Source of the DNA: Arcobacter sp.
GTDB lineage: Bacteria > Campylobacterota > Campylobacteria > Campylobacterales > Arcobacteraceae
Assembly (NCBI GenBank): GCA_002869565.1
Contig: PKUJ01000020.1
Location: 23,046-87,045 of the forward strand
Length of the DNA stretch: 64,000 nucleotides
Reading direction: 5' to 3'
Part shown: positions 8,701 to 15,940 of the stretch, piece by piece
How the letters are laid out: each line of letters starts with the position of its first letter
Position numbering within the stretch: position 1 is the stretch's first letter
The notes under the pieces: generated by a model
What the model saw: the letters and a program-made list of their open reading frames with translations, nothing else
Told to the model about the DNA's origin: nothing
Databases searched by the model: none
Made by a program: the position numbers and the translations under genes

Positions 8701-10023
8701 ATGGGTGTACAAGAACATAGAGATCTTCTTTCGAATATTGGTGTTGATGTAGATAGACATGCAACAATGATGAGTATGGGTTTAGAATCATACCAAAATC
8801 AATTTATGTCACAAGAAAACAGACCAGAAGGTATGAAATATTTTGATTGGTTTATGAGTGAAATTCAAGGTGGCAGAATTGCAGAGATTAATGAACTAAG
8901 AAAAAACAAAAAACCAGCTGTGGGAACTTTTTGTATTTTTGTTCCAGAAGAGATTATTGTAGGAGCTGGTGGAGCATGTTTTGGTTTGTGTGGGGGAAGT
9001 CCTGCAACTATTGCAGATGCAGAGACTGAACTGCCTAGAAATATCTGTCCTTTGATTAAATCAGCTCATGGTTTTAAACTTCAAAGAACATGTGCCTATA
9101 CACAATCTTCAGATTTCATTTATGGGGAAACTACTTGTGAAGCCAAGAAAAAAACTTGGGAGATACTCAATAAACATCATCCTGTTCATGTAATGAATAT
9201 TCCACATATGAAAAGAGAAAAAGATTTAAAAATGTGGAAAGAGGAGATTGTAGAGTTTAAAGAGCATATTGAAGAGGTGATGGGTGAAAAATTATCTTTA
9301 GAAGAGATGATTAATGGAACTAAAATCATAAATGAGAAAAGAAAAGCTATGCAAAGACTTGATGCTCTTAGAGGATTAAATCCTGATGTTGTGCCAATTA
9401 GTGGAAAAGATGCTCTGTTTGTAAATCAAATGGGATTTTTAGATGATCCAAAAAGATATACGCAAAAAGTGAATGAACTGTGTGATGAGTTAGAAAAAAG
9501 AGTTGAAGAGAAAACTTCAGTATTTGAAAAAGATATACCAAGACTGATGGTTTTAGGAACTCCAATTGCTCCTCCAAACTGGAAACTTCATACAGCTGTT
9601 GAAGGTTCTGGAGGGGCCATAATAAATGAAGAGTCATGTATAGGGCACAGATATTATAAGGACAATGTTGATTTAGATAATATTGAAACTGAAGATGATT
9701 TGATGGGTGAACTTATGAAAAGATATAGTGCAGTTGATTGTGCTTGTTTTACTCCTAATACTCCAAGAATTGATAAAATCTTACAAATGTATAAAGATAG
9801 ATGTGCAGATGGAGTTATTTATTATACTCTATCTTTTTGTCATACCTACAATGTAGAATCACATCTTGTAACTGAAGCCTTAGAAGCTGCTGGAATTCCT
9901 TGTCTGGTTATAGAATCTGATTATTCACCTGAAGATGCAGGACAAATTAAAACAAGAGTTGAAGCCTTTTTAGAGAGTATTTCTTTTAAAAATAAAGCTT
10001 TGAAATTTAAATCAAAAAACTAA
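8701..10023 (+). CDS. Double-cubane-cluster protein, 2-hydroxyacyl-CoA dehydratase D family (YjiM-like)
   Basis: The 440-residue protein belongs to the HgdB/BcrB/YjiM family of iron-sulfur enzymes that are switched on by a dedicated ATPase. Cysteines expected for cluster binding are visible at CFGLCGG (near 100), RTCAY, ETTCEAK, ESCIGHRYY, VDCACFTP and SFCHTYN. It is a single subunit rather than a paired HgdA/HgdB dehydratase, which points to the double-cubane-cluster branch able to reduce difficult small molecules at low potential. The activator follows immediately. It lies between selD and yedF, so a role in selenium chemistry is possible but only inferred. AATTAGGAAAATAAA precedes the ATG. 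Confidence 0.85.
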   Translation: MGVQEHRDLLSNIGVDVDRHATMMSMGLESYQNQFMSQENRPEGMKYFDWFMSEIQGGRIAEINELRKNKKPAVGTFCIFVPEEIIVGAGGACFGLCGGSPATIADAETELPRNICPLIKSAHGFKLQRTCAYTQSSDFIYGETTCEAKKKTWEILNKHHPVHVMNIPHMKREKDLKMWKEEIVEFKEHIEEVMGEKLSLEEMINGTKIINEKRKAMQRLDALRGLNPDVVPISGKDALFVNQMGFLDDPKRYTQKVNELCDELEKRVEEKTSVFEKDIPRLMVLGTPIAPPNWKLHTAVEGSGGAIINEESCIGHRYYKDNVDLDNIETEDDLMGELMKRYSAVDCACFTPNTPRIDKILQMYKDRCADGVIYYTLSFCHTYNVESHLVTEALEAAGIPCLVIESDYSPEDAGQIKTRVEAFLESISFKNKALKFKSKN

Positions 10024-10024
10024 T

Positions 10025-10786
10025 ATGTACTGGGGAGTAGATGTTGGTTCCACATATACAAAAATATGTGGAATCAATCAAAGCAAAGAGATTATTGATA
10101 CAAAAATAATACCCACAATTGTCAATCAAGATGAGATTGTAAAAGAGTATTTAAAAGGTAAAGATATCCGAATGCTTGTCTCCACTGGATATGGAAGACA
10201 TATGATTGAAGATACCTTTTCTTGTCCTGTAATCAGTGAAATAAAAGCCCATGCGAAAGGGGCGTATTTTTTTCAAAATGATGCTCAAATGGTTATCGAT
10301 TTAGGTGGGCAAGATAGTAAAGTAATTTTGCTTGATAAAACAGGTGGATTTATTGATTTTAAGATGAATGATAAATGTGCGGCAGGAACGGGCAAATTTT
10401 TAGAAATAGCTTCAAATAGAATGGGATTAGATTTAGATGAATTTTCAAAAATAGGATTTGATGCCAATAAAGAACTAACAATTTCCAGTATGTGTGCAGT
10501 TTTTGCTGAATCGGAAGTTATTTCATTAATTGCAAAAAAAGAGAGTGCTTCAAATATATGTTATGCGGTACATGAATCCATCGCCTCAAGATTGGCTTCT
10601 ATGGCTAGAAAATTTGCAATAAAAAGTGACTCTATAATTTTTACAGGAGGAGGGGCTTTAAATGGTTTTTTAGTTCATCTTTTATCAAAAAAACTGGAGA
10701 AAAATGTTATTGCTTCTTCTTATCCTCAATTAGTGGGTGCAATTGGTGCGGCACTTAGTGGTTATGAAGTCTATAATGAAATCTAA
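10025..10786 (+). CDS. ATP-dependent activase of the double-cubane protein (BadF/BcrA/YjiL family)
   Basis: This 253-residue ASKHA-fold ATPase starts GVDVGSTYTK (phosphate-1 loop), then has VIDLGGQDSKVI (phosphate-2), KCAAGTGKFLE and SSMCAVFAESEV with the two cysteines that bind the dimer-bridging 4Fe-4S cluster, and FTGGGALNG (adenosine site). It passes electrons to the upstream iron-sulfur enzyme at the cost of ATP. Only one base separates the two genes, so they are co-translated. All key residues are present. Confidence 0.9.
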   Translation: MYWGVDVGSTYTKICGINQSKEIIDTKIIPTIVNQDEIVKEYLKGKDIRMLVSTGYGRHMIEDTFSCPVISEIKAHAKGAYFFQNDAQMVIDLGGQDSKVILLDKTGGFIDFKMNDKCAAGTGKFLEIASNRMGLDLDEFSKIGFDANKELTISSMCAVFAESEVISLIAKKESASNICYAVHESIASRLASMARKFAIKSDSIIFTGGGALNGFLVHLLSKKLEKNVIASSYPQLVGAIGAALSGYEVYNEI

Positions 10787-10790
10787 AAAA

Positions 10791-10814
10791 CAATAGACCT
10801 TAAAAAGTCTATTG
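10791..10814. terminator. Bidirectional terminator between the activase gene and yedF
   Basis: CAATAGAC (10791-10798) and GTCTATTG (10807-10814) form a perfect stem between two convergent genes, with A-rich sequence on one side and T-rich on the other. Confidence 0.7.
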
Positions 10815-10834
10815 TCTATTTTACAGTAAAGAAG

Positions 10835-11176
10835 TTATAGTGATACAATATTTTCAGTAAGAAGCATTTTAGCTGTATCCATAGCATTACCTGCAATACC
10901 AACTTTCAAATCATCTCTTTTATTATAATAATCTAAACAAGTTCCACAAGAATAAATATCAACTCCTTTATCTTTTATCTTTTTTAGAATTTGAAGGGTC
11001 TCATCATCTTCTTGTGCAGTAGTAAGTAAAACAGCACTATTCACACAAACAATTGCTTTTGGTGTTTCCTCTTGTTCATATATGGCATTTAAAAAACCTT
11101 TTACTAGCATTGAACCTAATTCTCCATCGCCAATTTTGTCCGATTTTAAAAAGATAGTCTTTTTTGAAGTTTCCAT
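10835..11176 (-). CDS. yedF: YedF-like (DsrE-fold) selenium metabolism protein, C-terminal domain only
   Basis: The 113-residue protein has a DsrE-like fold: IFLKSDKIGDGELGSMLVKG at the start, a central AIVCVNSAVLLTT strand, and DIYSCGTCLDYY with a CxxC near residues 78-81. Full-length YedF also has an N-terminal TusA/SirA domain, which is absent here. The family is linked to selenium use in genomes with selD, and its role in selenium delivery is not proved. It converges on the double-cubane operon and has its own promoter sharing elements with selD. I am fairly sure of the family, less of the function. Confidence 0.8.
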   Translation of the reverse strand: METSKKTIFLKSDKIGDGELGSMLVKGFLNAIYEQEETPKAIVCVNSAVLLTTAQEDDETLQILKKIKDKGVDIYSCGTCLDYYNKRDDLKVGIAGNAMDTAKMLLTENIVSL

Positions 11177-11193
11177 TTGTTTCCTTTATGTAT

Positions 11194-11208
11194 AGCTATT
11201 CCATAGCT
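11194..11208. promoter_or_regulatory. CTA-N5-TAG palindrome before yedF
   Basis: AGCTATTCCATAGCT shares the 11-bp core CTATTCCATAG with the site before selD at 8422-8432, and lies about 20 bases before yedF. Confidence 0.55.
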
Positions 11209-11250
11209 TATTTGATTCAATTATTTTACATCTTATTGAATTAAAAAATG

Positions 11251-11268
11251 GTAAATTATTTTTTACTT
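11251..11268. promoter_or_regulatory. GGTAAA-N6-TTTACC box in the yedF/transglutaminase intergenic region
   Basis: GGTAAATTATTTTTTACT differs from the box before the first formate dehydrogenase cluster (25442-25459) at two positions only. Confidence 0.5.
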
Positions 11269-11320
11269 TTAAGAAAACTTTTATACGTTCTTTAATATAG
11301 TAACAAACACGATAAGCATT

Positions 11321-11337
11321 AACCTAAGGTTTAGGTT
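11321..11337. promoter_or_regulatory. AACCTA-AGGTT-TAGGTT operator
   Basis: This is an exact copy of the 17-bp palindrome at 8549-8565, about 70 bases before the transglutaminase-fold gene, with the TACATATGCT element repeated at 11371-11380. Confidence 0.65.
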
Positions 11338-11406
11338 GGACATAAAATTGATATGCATGAAATTTATGACTACATATGCTTCAAAAAAATTATTTTGGAG
11401 TAATCT

Positions 11407-12501
11407 ATGAAAAGAAGAACATTTTTAAAAGGTTCTGCACTACTATCTACTACTATGTTAGTAAATCCTAATTTTGCCTTTGCAAAGACTGAGACAAATG
11501 CCTTTGGTATTAAAGATGGATATAGAAAGTTTACAATTGTAAACAATTATAAAATGGAAGCTGCTGATGAAGATACACAACTTTGGGTTCCAGTTCCATT
11601 AACATCTAAATATCAAGAATTAGTAAATATTACTTTTAATGGTAATTATAAAAAAGCAGAAATTGTAACAAATGATTATGATGCAAAAGTTTTATATGTA
11701 TTATGGGCTAAAGGAAAAGAAGCAAGAGAATTAAACATCACATTTGATGTAATGACACATCAAAAAAGCATTGATTTATCATTAGCTAAAAATGACATGA
11801 GTTATGGTGATTCAGAAAAAACTTTTCTTGAGGCAACAGCACATATTCCTGTAAATAATAAATTAAAATCTTTTACAAAAGATATTATAAAAGATGCTAA
11901 AACACCATTAGATAAAGCACAAGCTATTTATGATTGGACAGTTACAACAATGTACAGAGACAATAGTGTAATAGGTTGTGGAGTAGGGGATGCAAACAAA
12001 GCACTTGAAGAAAAAATCTATGGTGGAAAATGTACTGATATTAGTTCAGTATTTGTTTGTCTATTAAGAAATGCAAATATTCCAGCAAGAGAAGTATTTG
12101 GTATCAGAGCTGGTAAATCTAAGATTGCCAAAGCTTGTGGTAAAGCAGATGAAAAAGGATTTGCAAAAATTACTGGTGGACAACATTGTAGAGCAGAATT
12201 TTTTGTAAGTGGTTTAGGTTGGGTTCCAGCTGATCCTGCTGATGTTACAAAAGTTAGATTGGCAGAAAAACTAACTAATGAAGATCAAAAAGTTAAAGAC
12301 GCGAAAAAATTCATGTTTGGTTCTTGGGAAATGAACTGGGTTGCATTTAATTATGCTAGAGATTTTGTACTAAATCCAAAACCAACTCAATACCCAATTA
12401 ATATGTTAGGTTATCCATATGCAGAAGTTGGAGAAGATGCTCAAGATTACTATAATGCAAAAGGTTTTGCATATAGTTATACTTCTCAAGAGAGAGTATG
12501 A
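11407..12501 (+). CDS. Exported transglutaminase-fold protein
   Basis: The 364-residue protein starts MKRRTFLKGSALLSTTMLV, a twin-arginine type export signal, and is probably periplasmic. The middle holds a transglutaminase-like cysteine protease core: the nucleophile in GGKCTDISSVFVCLLR (near residue 217), the histidine in GGQHCRAEFF and the aspartate in PADPADV, in the right order and spacing. An extra cysteine follows the histidine directly, and CG pairs (IGCGVGD, KACGKAD) add possible metal ligands. The stop overlaps the next gene by four bases. The substrate is unknown. It shares promoter elements with the selD locus. Confidence 0.8.
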   Translation: MKRRTFLKGSALLSTTMLVNPNFAFAKTETNAFGIKDGYRKFTIVNNYKMEAADEDTQLWVPVPLTSKYQELVNITFNGNYKKAEIVTNDYDAKVLYVLWAKGKEARELNITFDVMTHQKSIDLSLAKNDMSYGDSEKTFLEATAHIPVNNKLKSFTKDIIKDAKTPLDKAQAIYDWTVTTMYRDNSVIGCGVGDANKALEEKIYGGKCTDISSVFVCLLRNANIPAREVFGIRAGKSKIAKACGKADEKGFAKITGGQHCRAEFFVSGLGWVPADPADVTKVRLAEKLTNEDQKVKDAKKFMFGSWEMNWVAFNYARDFVLNPKPTQYPINMLGYPYAEVGEDAQDYYNAKGFAYSYTSQERV

Positions 12502-12824
12502 GACGAGGTTTCCTTCCGATAATAGGTGCAGTAATTACTGCACTATTATCAACGCTATGCTGCTTACCAGCTTTTTTATTTATATTCTTTGGAATATCAA
12601 GTGGAGTTTTATCTTATTTTACAACCTTAGGGTATATTAGAATTCCCCTTGCTATTTTAACTATAGTGCTTTTTCTTTATGGTATAAAAAAATTCAATAC
12701 TAAAATTGCTTGTAACTGCACAAAAAAAGATATGATAAAAAACTATCTTTTTTTTAGTTTTTTCTTTGTATTAGTATTGTTCCTTCTTTTATATCCAGAG
12801 ATAATACCTTATTTTATGGACTAA
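12498..12824 (+). CDS. MerT-like metal transport membrane protein
   Basis: This inner-membrane protein of 108 residues has three hydrophobic segments. The first contains the cysteine pair of MerT (LSTLCCLPAFL, near residues 21-22), and a second cysteine pair, ACNCTKKD, lies in the loop before the third segment. In mercury systems these cysteines pass Hg(II) from MerP to the cytosol. No merA or merR is nearby, so mercury may not be the substrate. It overlaps the exported transglutaminase-fold gene and is followed three bases later by a MerP-like gene. Confidence 0.75.
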   Translation: MRRGFLPIIGAVITALLSTLCCLPAFLFIFFGISSGVLSYFTTLGYIRIPLAILTIVLFLYGIKKFNTKIACNCTKKDMIKNYLFFSFFFVLVLFLLLYPEIIPYFMD

Positions 12825-12827
12825 ATT

Positions 12828-13106
12828 ATGAAAATATTAATATCAATCTTTTTACTCACAATCTCGCTTTTTGCTTCAAAAGTTTCTATTATAAAAGTTG
12901 AAGGTATGCATTGTCCTTTATGTACAACCGCTGTAAAAAAAGCTATTAAAAAACTTGATGGAATAGAAAAAGTTAGCGTGAGACTAAATACAAAAGAAGT
13001 AACTGTAAAATACAAAGACGAAGTAAAAATGGAAGATTTGTTAAAAGCTATAGAAACTACTTCTTATAAAGGTGAAGAAATCTCTACAAGTGAATATGTG
13101 AAGTAA
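12828..13106 (+). CDS. MerP-like periplasmic heavy-metal-binding protein
   Basis: The 92-residue protein has an N-terminal signal peptide (hydrophobic, ending LFASK) and one HMA domain with GMHCPLCTTAVKKAI, the CxxC metal site of MerP and copper chaperones. It forms a pair with the upstream MerT-like protein. The last gene of the operon, it abuts the foreign cassette region. Mercury, copper or another soft metal is possible. Confidence 0.8.
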   Translation: MKILISIFLLTISLFASKVSIIKVEGMHCPLCTTAVKKAIKKLDGIEKVSVRLNTKEVTVKYKDEVKMEDLLKAIETTSYKGEEISTSEYVK

Positions 13107-13159
13107 TACCAAGAATATACTCTTGAAAAAAGGTGCCTGTATCATTTCCCTTACATAAT

Positions 13160-13297
13160 TTATATAACTCGTTCCCAATGTCTTAAGAGCGACGACCAAT
13201 CTTCTCGATTATTTGTATCAAAAACTTGTAAGAATGAAAGTAATCTATTTAGTAAATGTTGAACTTCTTGAAACTCTGGTCTAAAAGTAAACTCCTT
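13160..13297 (-). pseudogene. Remnant of a cassette gene without start codon
   Basis: A 45-codon open frame on the minus strand runs from a cassette core site to a TAA. It reads like protein (…EVQHLLNRLLSFLQVF… ending LLRHWERVI), but no ATG, GTG or TTG lies in frame; an AAAAGGAG ribosome site is present just where a start would be expected. It sits at the place of a fourth integron cassette whose own attC site is missing. The product is unknown. Confidence 0.35.
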
Positions 13298-13299
13298 TT

Positions 13300-13428
13300 A
13301 TCTAACGTTGGACTTGAGAAACAAGTGGATTTAACGATTTGAAACTTTTGTCTTCATATTTATTTAATCGACACTTGAAAGGTCAAAAATCGCAGTTTAG
13401 ACTTGTTTTCTCCAAGGTTTTGTTAGTC
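13300..13428 (-). other. attC recombination site closing cassette 3
   Basis: Read on the minus strand the 129-bp site begins GACTAAC and ends GTTAGAT, the latter fitting GTTRRRY. Between them the two halves pair as a long imperfect hairpin: AAAACAAGT near one end matches ACTTGTTTCTC near the other, with extra unpaired bases, as expected for attC. GACTAAC is the exact complement of the GTTAGTC that opens the same cassette at 15606-15612. Confidence 0.8.
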
Positions 13429-13469
13429 TTACAACTATAAATAAACTATAAAATTAAAATATTTTATAA

Positions 13470-15473
13470 TTAATTATTATCAATTTCCTTAGATAATTTT
13501 TCTTTAATATCATTTTTATAGCTTTTAATATCAGAAAGGTTATTATGCCTTGCAAATATTATATTAATTATAAAACCATTTATAATTGTATATAGTCCTC
13601 CAAATAATGTTATAACTAAGGATGTAGCTAGATTTGTAAATAATGCATATAAAATAAAAGTGCCAATAATAGATATTATATTAAATATAATTAAATACTT
13701 AATTGAATTACCTTTCCATTTTTTAATTTCTTTCTCAGCTAAACCATCTATTAATTTGTTATTTTTTAATTTCTCTAGCTTTAATTTTTCTTTCATTACA
13801 TTAGTAAGTTGTGTATTTCTTTCTTTTGTACTAGCAGAAATTCTCATTTCTTTTTCATGTTTTTTTTCTAGTTTTTCTATTGCTTCAATTTTTGATGTAA
13901 AAGTATTAGCAATTTTTGATAATGATTCTATTCTTTCTGTTTCAATTTTTGCTTGTTTTTTTGATTCTTCTTGAAGTTTTAAAACAAAAGCGTCTGTATC
14001 TTCGTTTGCTAGTTTATTTAATTCTTCAATATCTATTAATTGACTATCCGCGATTCTTGTAGAAAGCCTGATAATATCTCTATCTGTAATAATATCATCT
14101 TTATATTTTCTTATATTATCCTCAAGCTCTCTTATGATTGATGTTTTTGGTAATGATTCTGCAAATGTCAATGATAATAACGAGGACAATCCAATATCTG
14201 AAATATCATCACTACTAATTATTTTACTTACACTGGGGTTACTTAACCACATAATACTAAGTAAATCATCAGCTCTAATTATTTCAGGCTGATAGAACTT
14301 CTCATTTGCTTTATTATTTTCATGTGAAATTGCATTATTTACAAACCAACAGGTTACATCAACAAATTTAGTTACATTTTTATAATTTCTTTTATTGCGG
14401 ATATAATATGTTGCAATTGTATCATGTTGAGCTGATATTTTACTACGTCTTTTTTGAGAATAATAATTAAAAAGTTCACTTGATAATGCTTTTTCCCTTA
14501 TTTCTTCAATATTATTTACTATGTTAATTCCAAAGTCTTGAATTGTTTGTTCTATATTGTCAATTATTCTTTCTAAATCAACTGGAGTAATATTTCTTCT
14601 TTCACATGCATTATATATATCTTCTGTATAAATATCTTTTACCATAAATGATTTTTGGAAATTTTCTGCTTTTGTTATTAATAAATTTTTAATTTCATCA
14701 ATTGTTTCAGGTAATATTGATAATGTATAAGATTGTTCTCTTGCAATATCTAGTAAAGTATTACATGTAGTTGTAGAGTCAGAAGTATTTAAATCTATTA
14801 AACTTATAATAAAATTTGTATCAAAAAGTAATTATGTACTTATTGCAATTGTAGAGGGCGTATATTCTATATATTCAGATAATATAGAACCAAGATATAA
14901 ACTTTTTATTAAATCATATACAGGTGTGATATTTTTAAAATAATTAATAAATTGAACAACTGTAGTATAATCATGTGGTTCTGATACTTCACTATTTGAT
15001 AAGTATTTAGCTAATGTTATTTTATGTTCTTCTATAAAATGAAAAATCGATTCATCTTTTTTTATATTGTAATCTGATGCAGTACAAAATTTTTGAAATA
15101 ATTCTTCTAGTTCCTTAATCTGAACTTCTCTTTTTCGCGTTACTTCGTCATATTCAACAAATGTATAATTACTAATAATAAAAGAATCATCCTTATTAAG
15201 AATAAAGGCACCTTCTTTTGTATTATTAATTTCTGTTGAAATAATATTGAGTATTTTTTTTAATACAGGTAATGGAAAGACCATATCATATATTTTTTTT
15301 GAATGTTCATATATCTCAGATATATTCTTTCCTGAATTAATTCCATTTTTGTGCATCATTGATAATGCTCTTTTAATAAGTGGTACAAAAATATCTAATG
15401 GTCCATTTATTAATTCTGAATTAGCTCTTATATAAGCCAATAAACTATATGTAATTGCTTTTTGTTGATTCAT
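13470..15473 (-). pseudogene. PIN-domain protein gene with C-terminal membrane segments, split by an in-frame stop
   Basis: One frame of 668 codons is broken by a single TAA at 14832-14834. The first part (213 residues, all-helical, starting MNQQKAITYSLLAYIRANSE) and the second part continue in the same frame. Straight after the stop the sequence reads LLFDTNFIISLIDLNTSD, the first strand of a PIN nuclease with its acidic residue, and no start codon exists for 62 codons, so a separate gene is unlikely. Later come a coiled-coil stretch and two membrane helices (KYLIIFNIISIIG, SLVITLFGGLYTII) near the end. I read it as one broken gene in an integron cassette. The ribonuclease role is inferred from the PIN motif. 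Confidence 0.65.
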
Positions 15474-15605
15474 TTTATTCCTTGATATAATTTATAATGA
15501 TAATATATAATCGTCGCAGTTTGCGTCACAAAAAATTATAAATTGTAAATTCTTGAAAATTCATAATCTAATAATTTAGATTTCTAGTTATTCAAATTAT
15601 AGATA

Positions 15606-15767
15606 GACTAACGGCGGTGCTGAGCACCACTCAGTCATATTTCAGAAATCACGGAGTGTTTTCTGGAAGATGGCTGAGTGTGTGTCTCCTGTCATTTGTT
15701 GTTCGTAGCGAAGCGAAGAATGACAAATGACGGGTGACACGTTCAGTGGTCAGCACCGCCGTTGTTC
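15606..15767 (-). other. GC-rich attC-like site of the gene-less cassette
   Basis: Outer arms GACTAACGGCGGTGCTGA and TCAGCACCGCCGTTGTTC pair almost perfectly. Inside lie two further hairpins: CACTCAGTCAT...ATGGCTGAGTG (15630-15680) and GTGTC-CC-GTCATTTGT with its mirror (15682-15740). On the minus strand it starts GAACAAC, the complement of the GTTGTTC that opens its cassette, and ends GTTAGTC, which belongs to the next cassette. Confidence 0.7.
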
Positions 15768-15792
15768 GTTCACGCGAAGCGGGAACGAACAA
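15612..15792 (-). mobile_element. Integron cassette 2, 181 bp, no open reading frame
   Basis: The cassette runs from TTGTTC at 15792 to the G of its attC at 15612. It contains a 33-bp hairpin (GTTGTTCGTTC...GAACGAACAAC, 15761-15793) and its own attC, and nothing codes. Its base composition is far richer in GC than the surroundings, which suggests recent import from an unrelated host. Confidence 0.65.
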
Positions 15793-15918
15793 CGACCGAC
15801 TTAAGGGACAATGACCCTCAGACAGTTTGCTGACTATTTTTTATAACCACTACATTTTAACTCTTTTAGGATTAAAAATTTCATGGGTCACTTGTTCCTT
15901 TTCTAGGTTTTGTTAGGT
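15787..15918 (-). other. attC recombination site closing cassette 1
   Basis: On the minus strand the 132-bp site begins ACCTAAC (fits RYYYAAC) and ends GTTGTTC. The first arm AACAAAACCTAG...GTGACCC pairs with GGGTCATTG...GTCGTTG of the other arm. The first 12 bases after the core, AAAACCT followed by AG-rich sequence and ACAAGT, match the site at 13428, so both sites belong to one family. Confidence 0.75.
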
Positions 15919-15940
15919 ATTTTAGTTTATCTTACCATTA

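Noticed and set aside
13107..13140. CAAGA...TCTTG hairpin behind the MerP-like gene as a terminator
   Set aside because: The stem is only five pairs and is followed by A residues, not T, on the strand of the operon.
14646..15473. Two separate genes instead of one broken PIN-domain gene
   Set aside because: No start codon exists for 62 codons before the second part's first ATG, the PIN motif lies in that gap, and the frame is the same.
15606..15793. Nested hairpins taken as a REP-type repeat or a terminator cluster
   Set aside because: The end cores match neighbouring cassette cores exactly, which an integron explains and a REP element does not.
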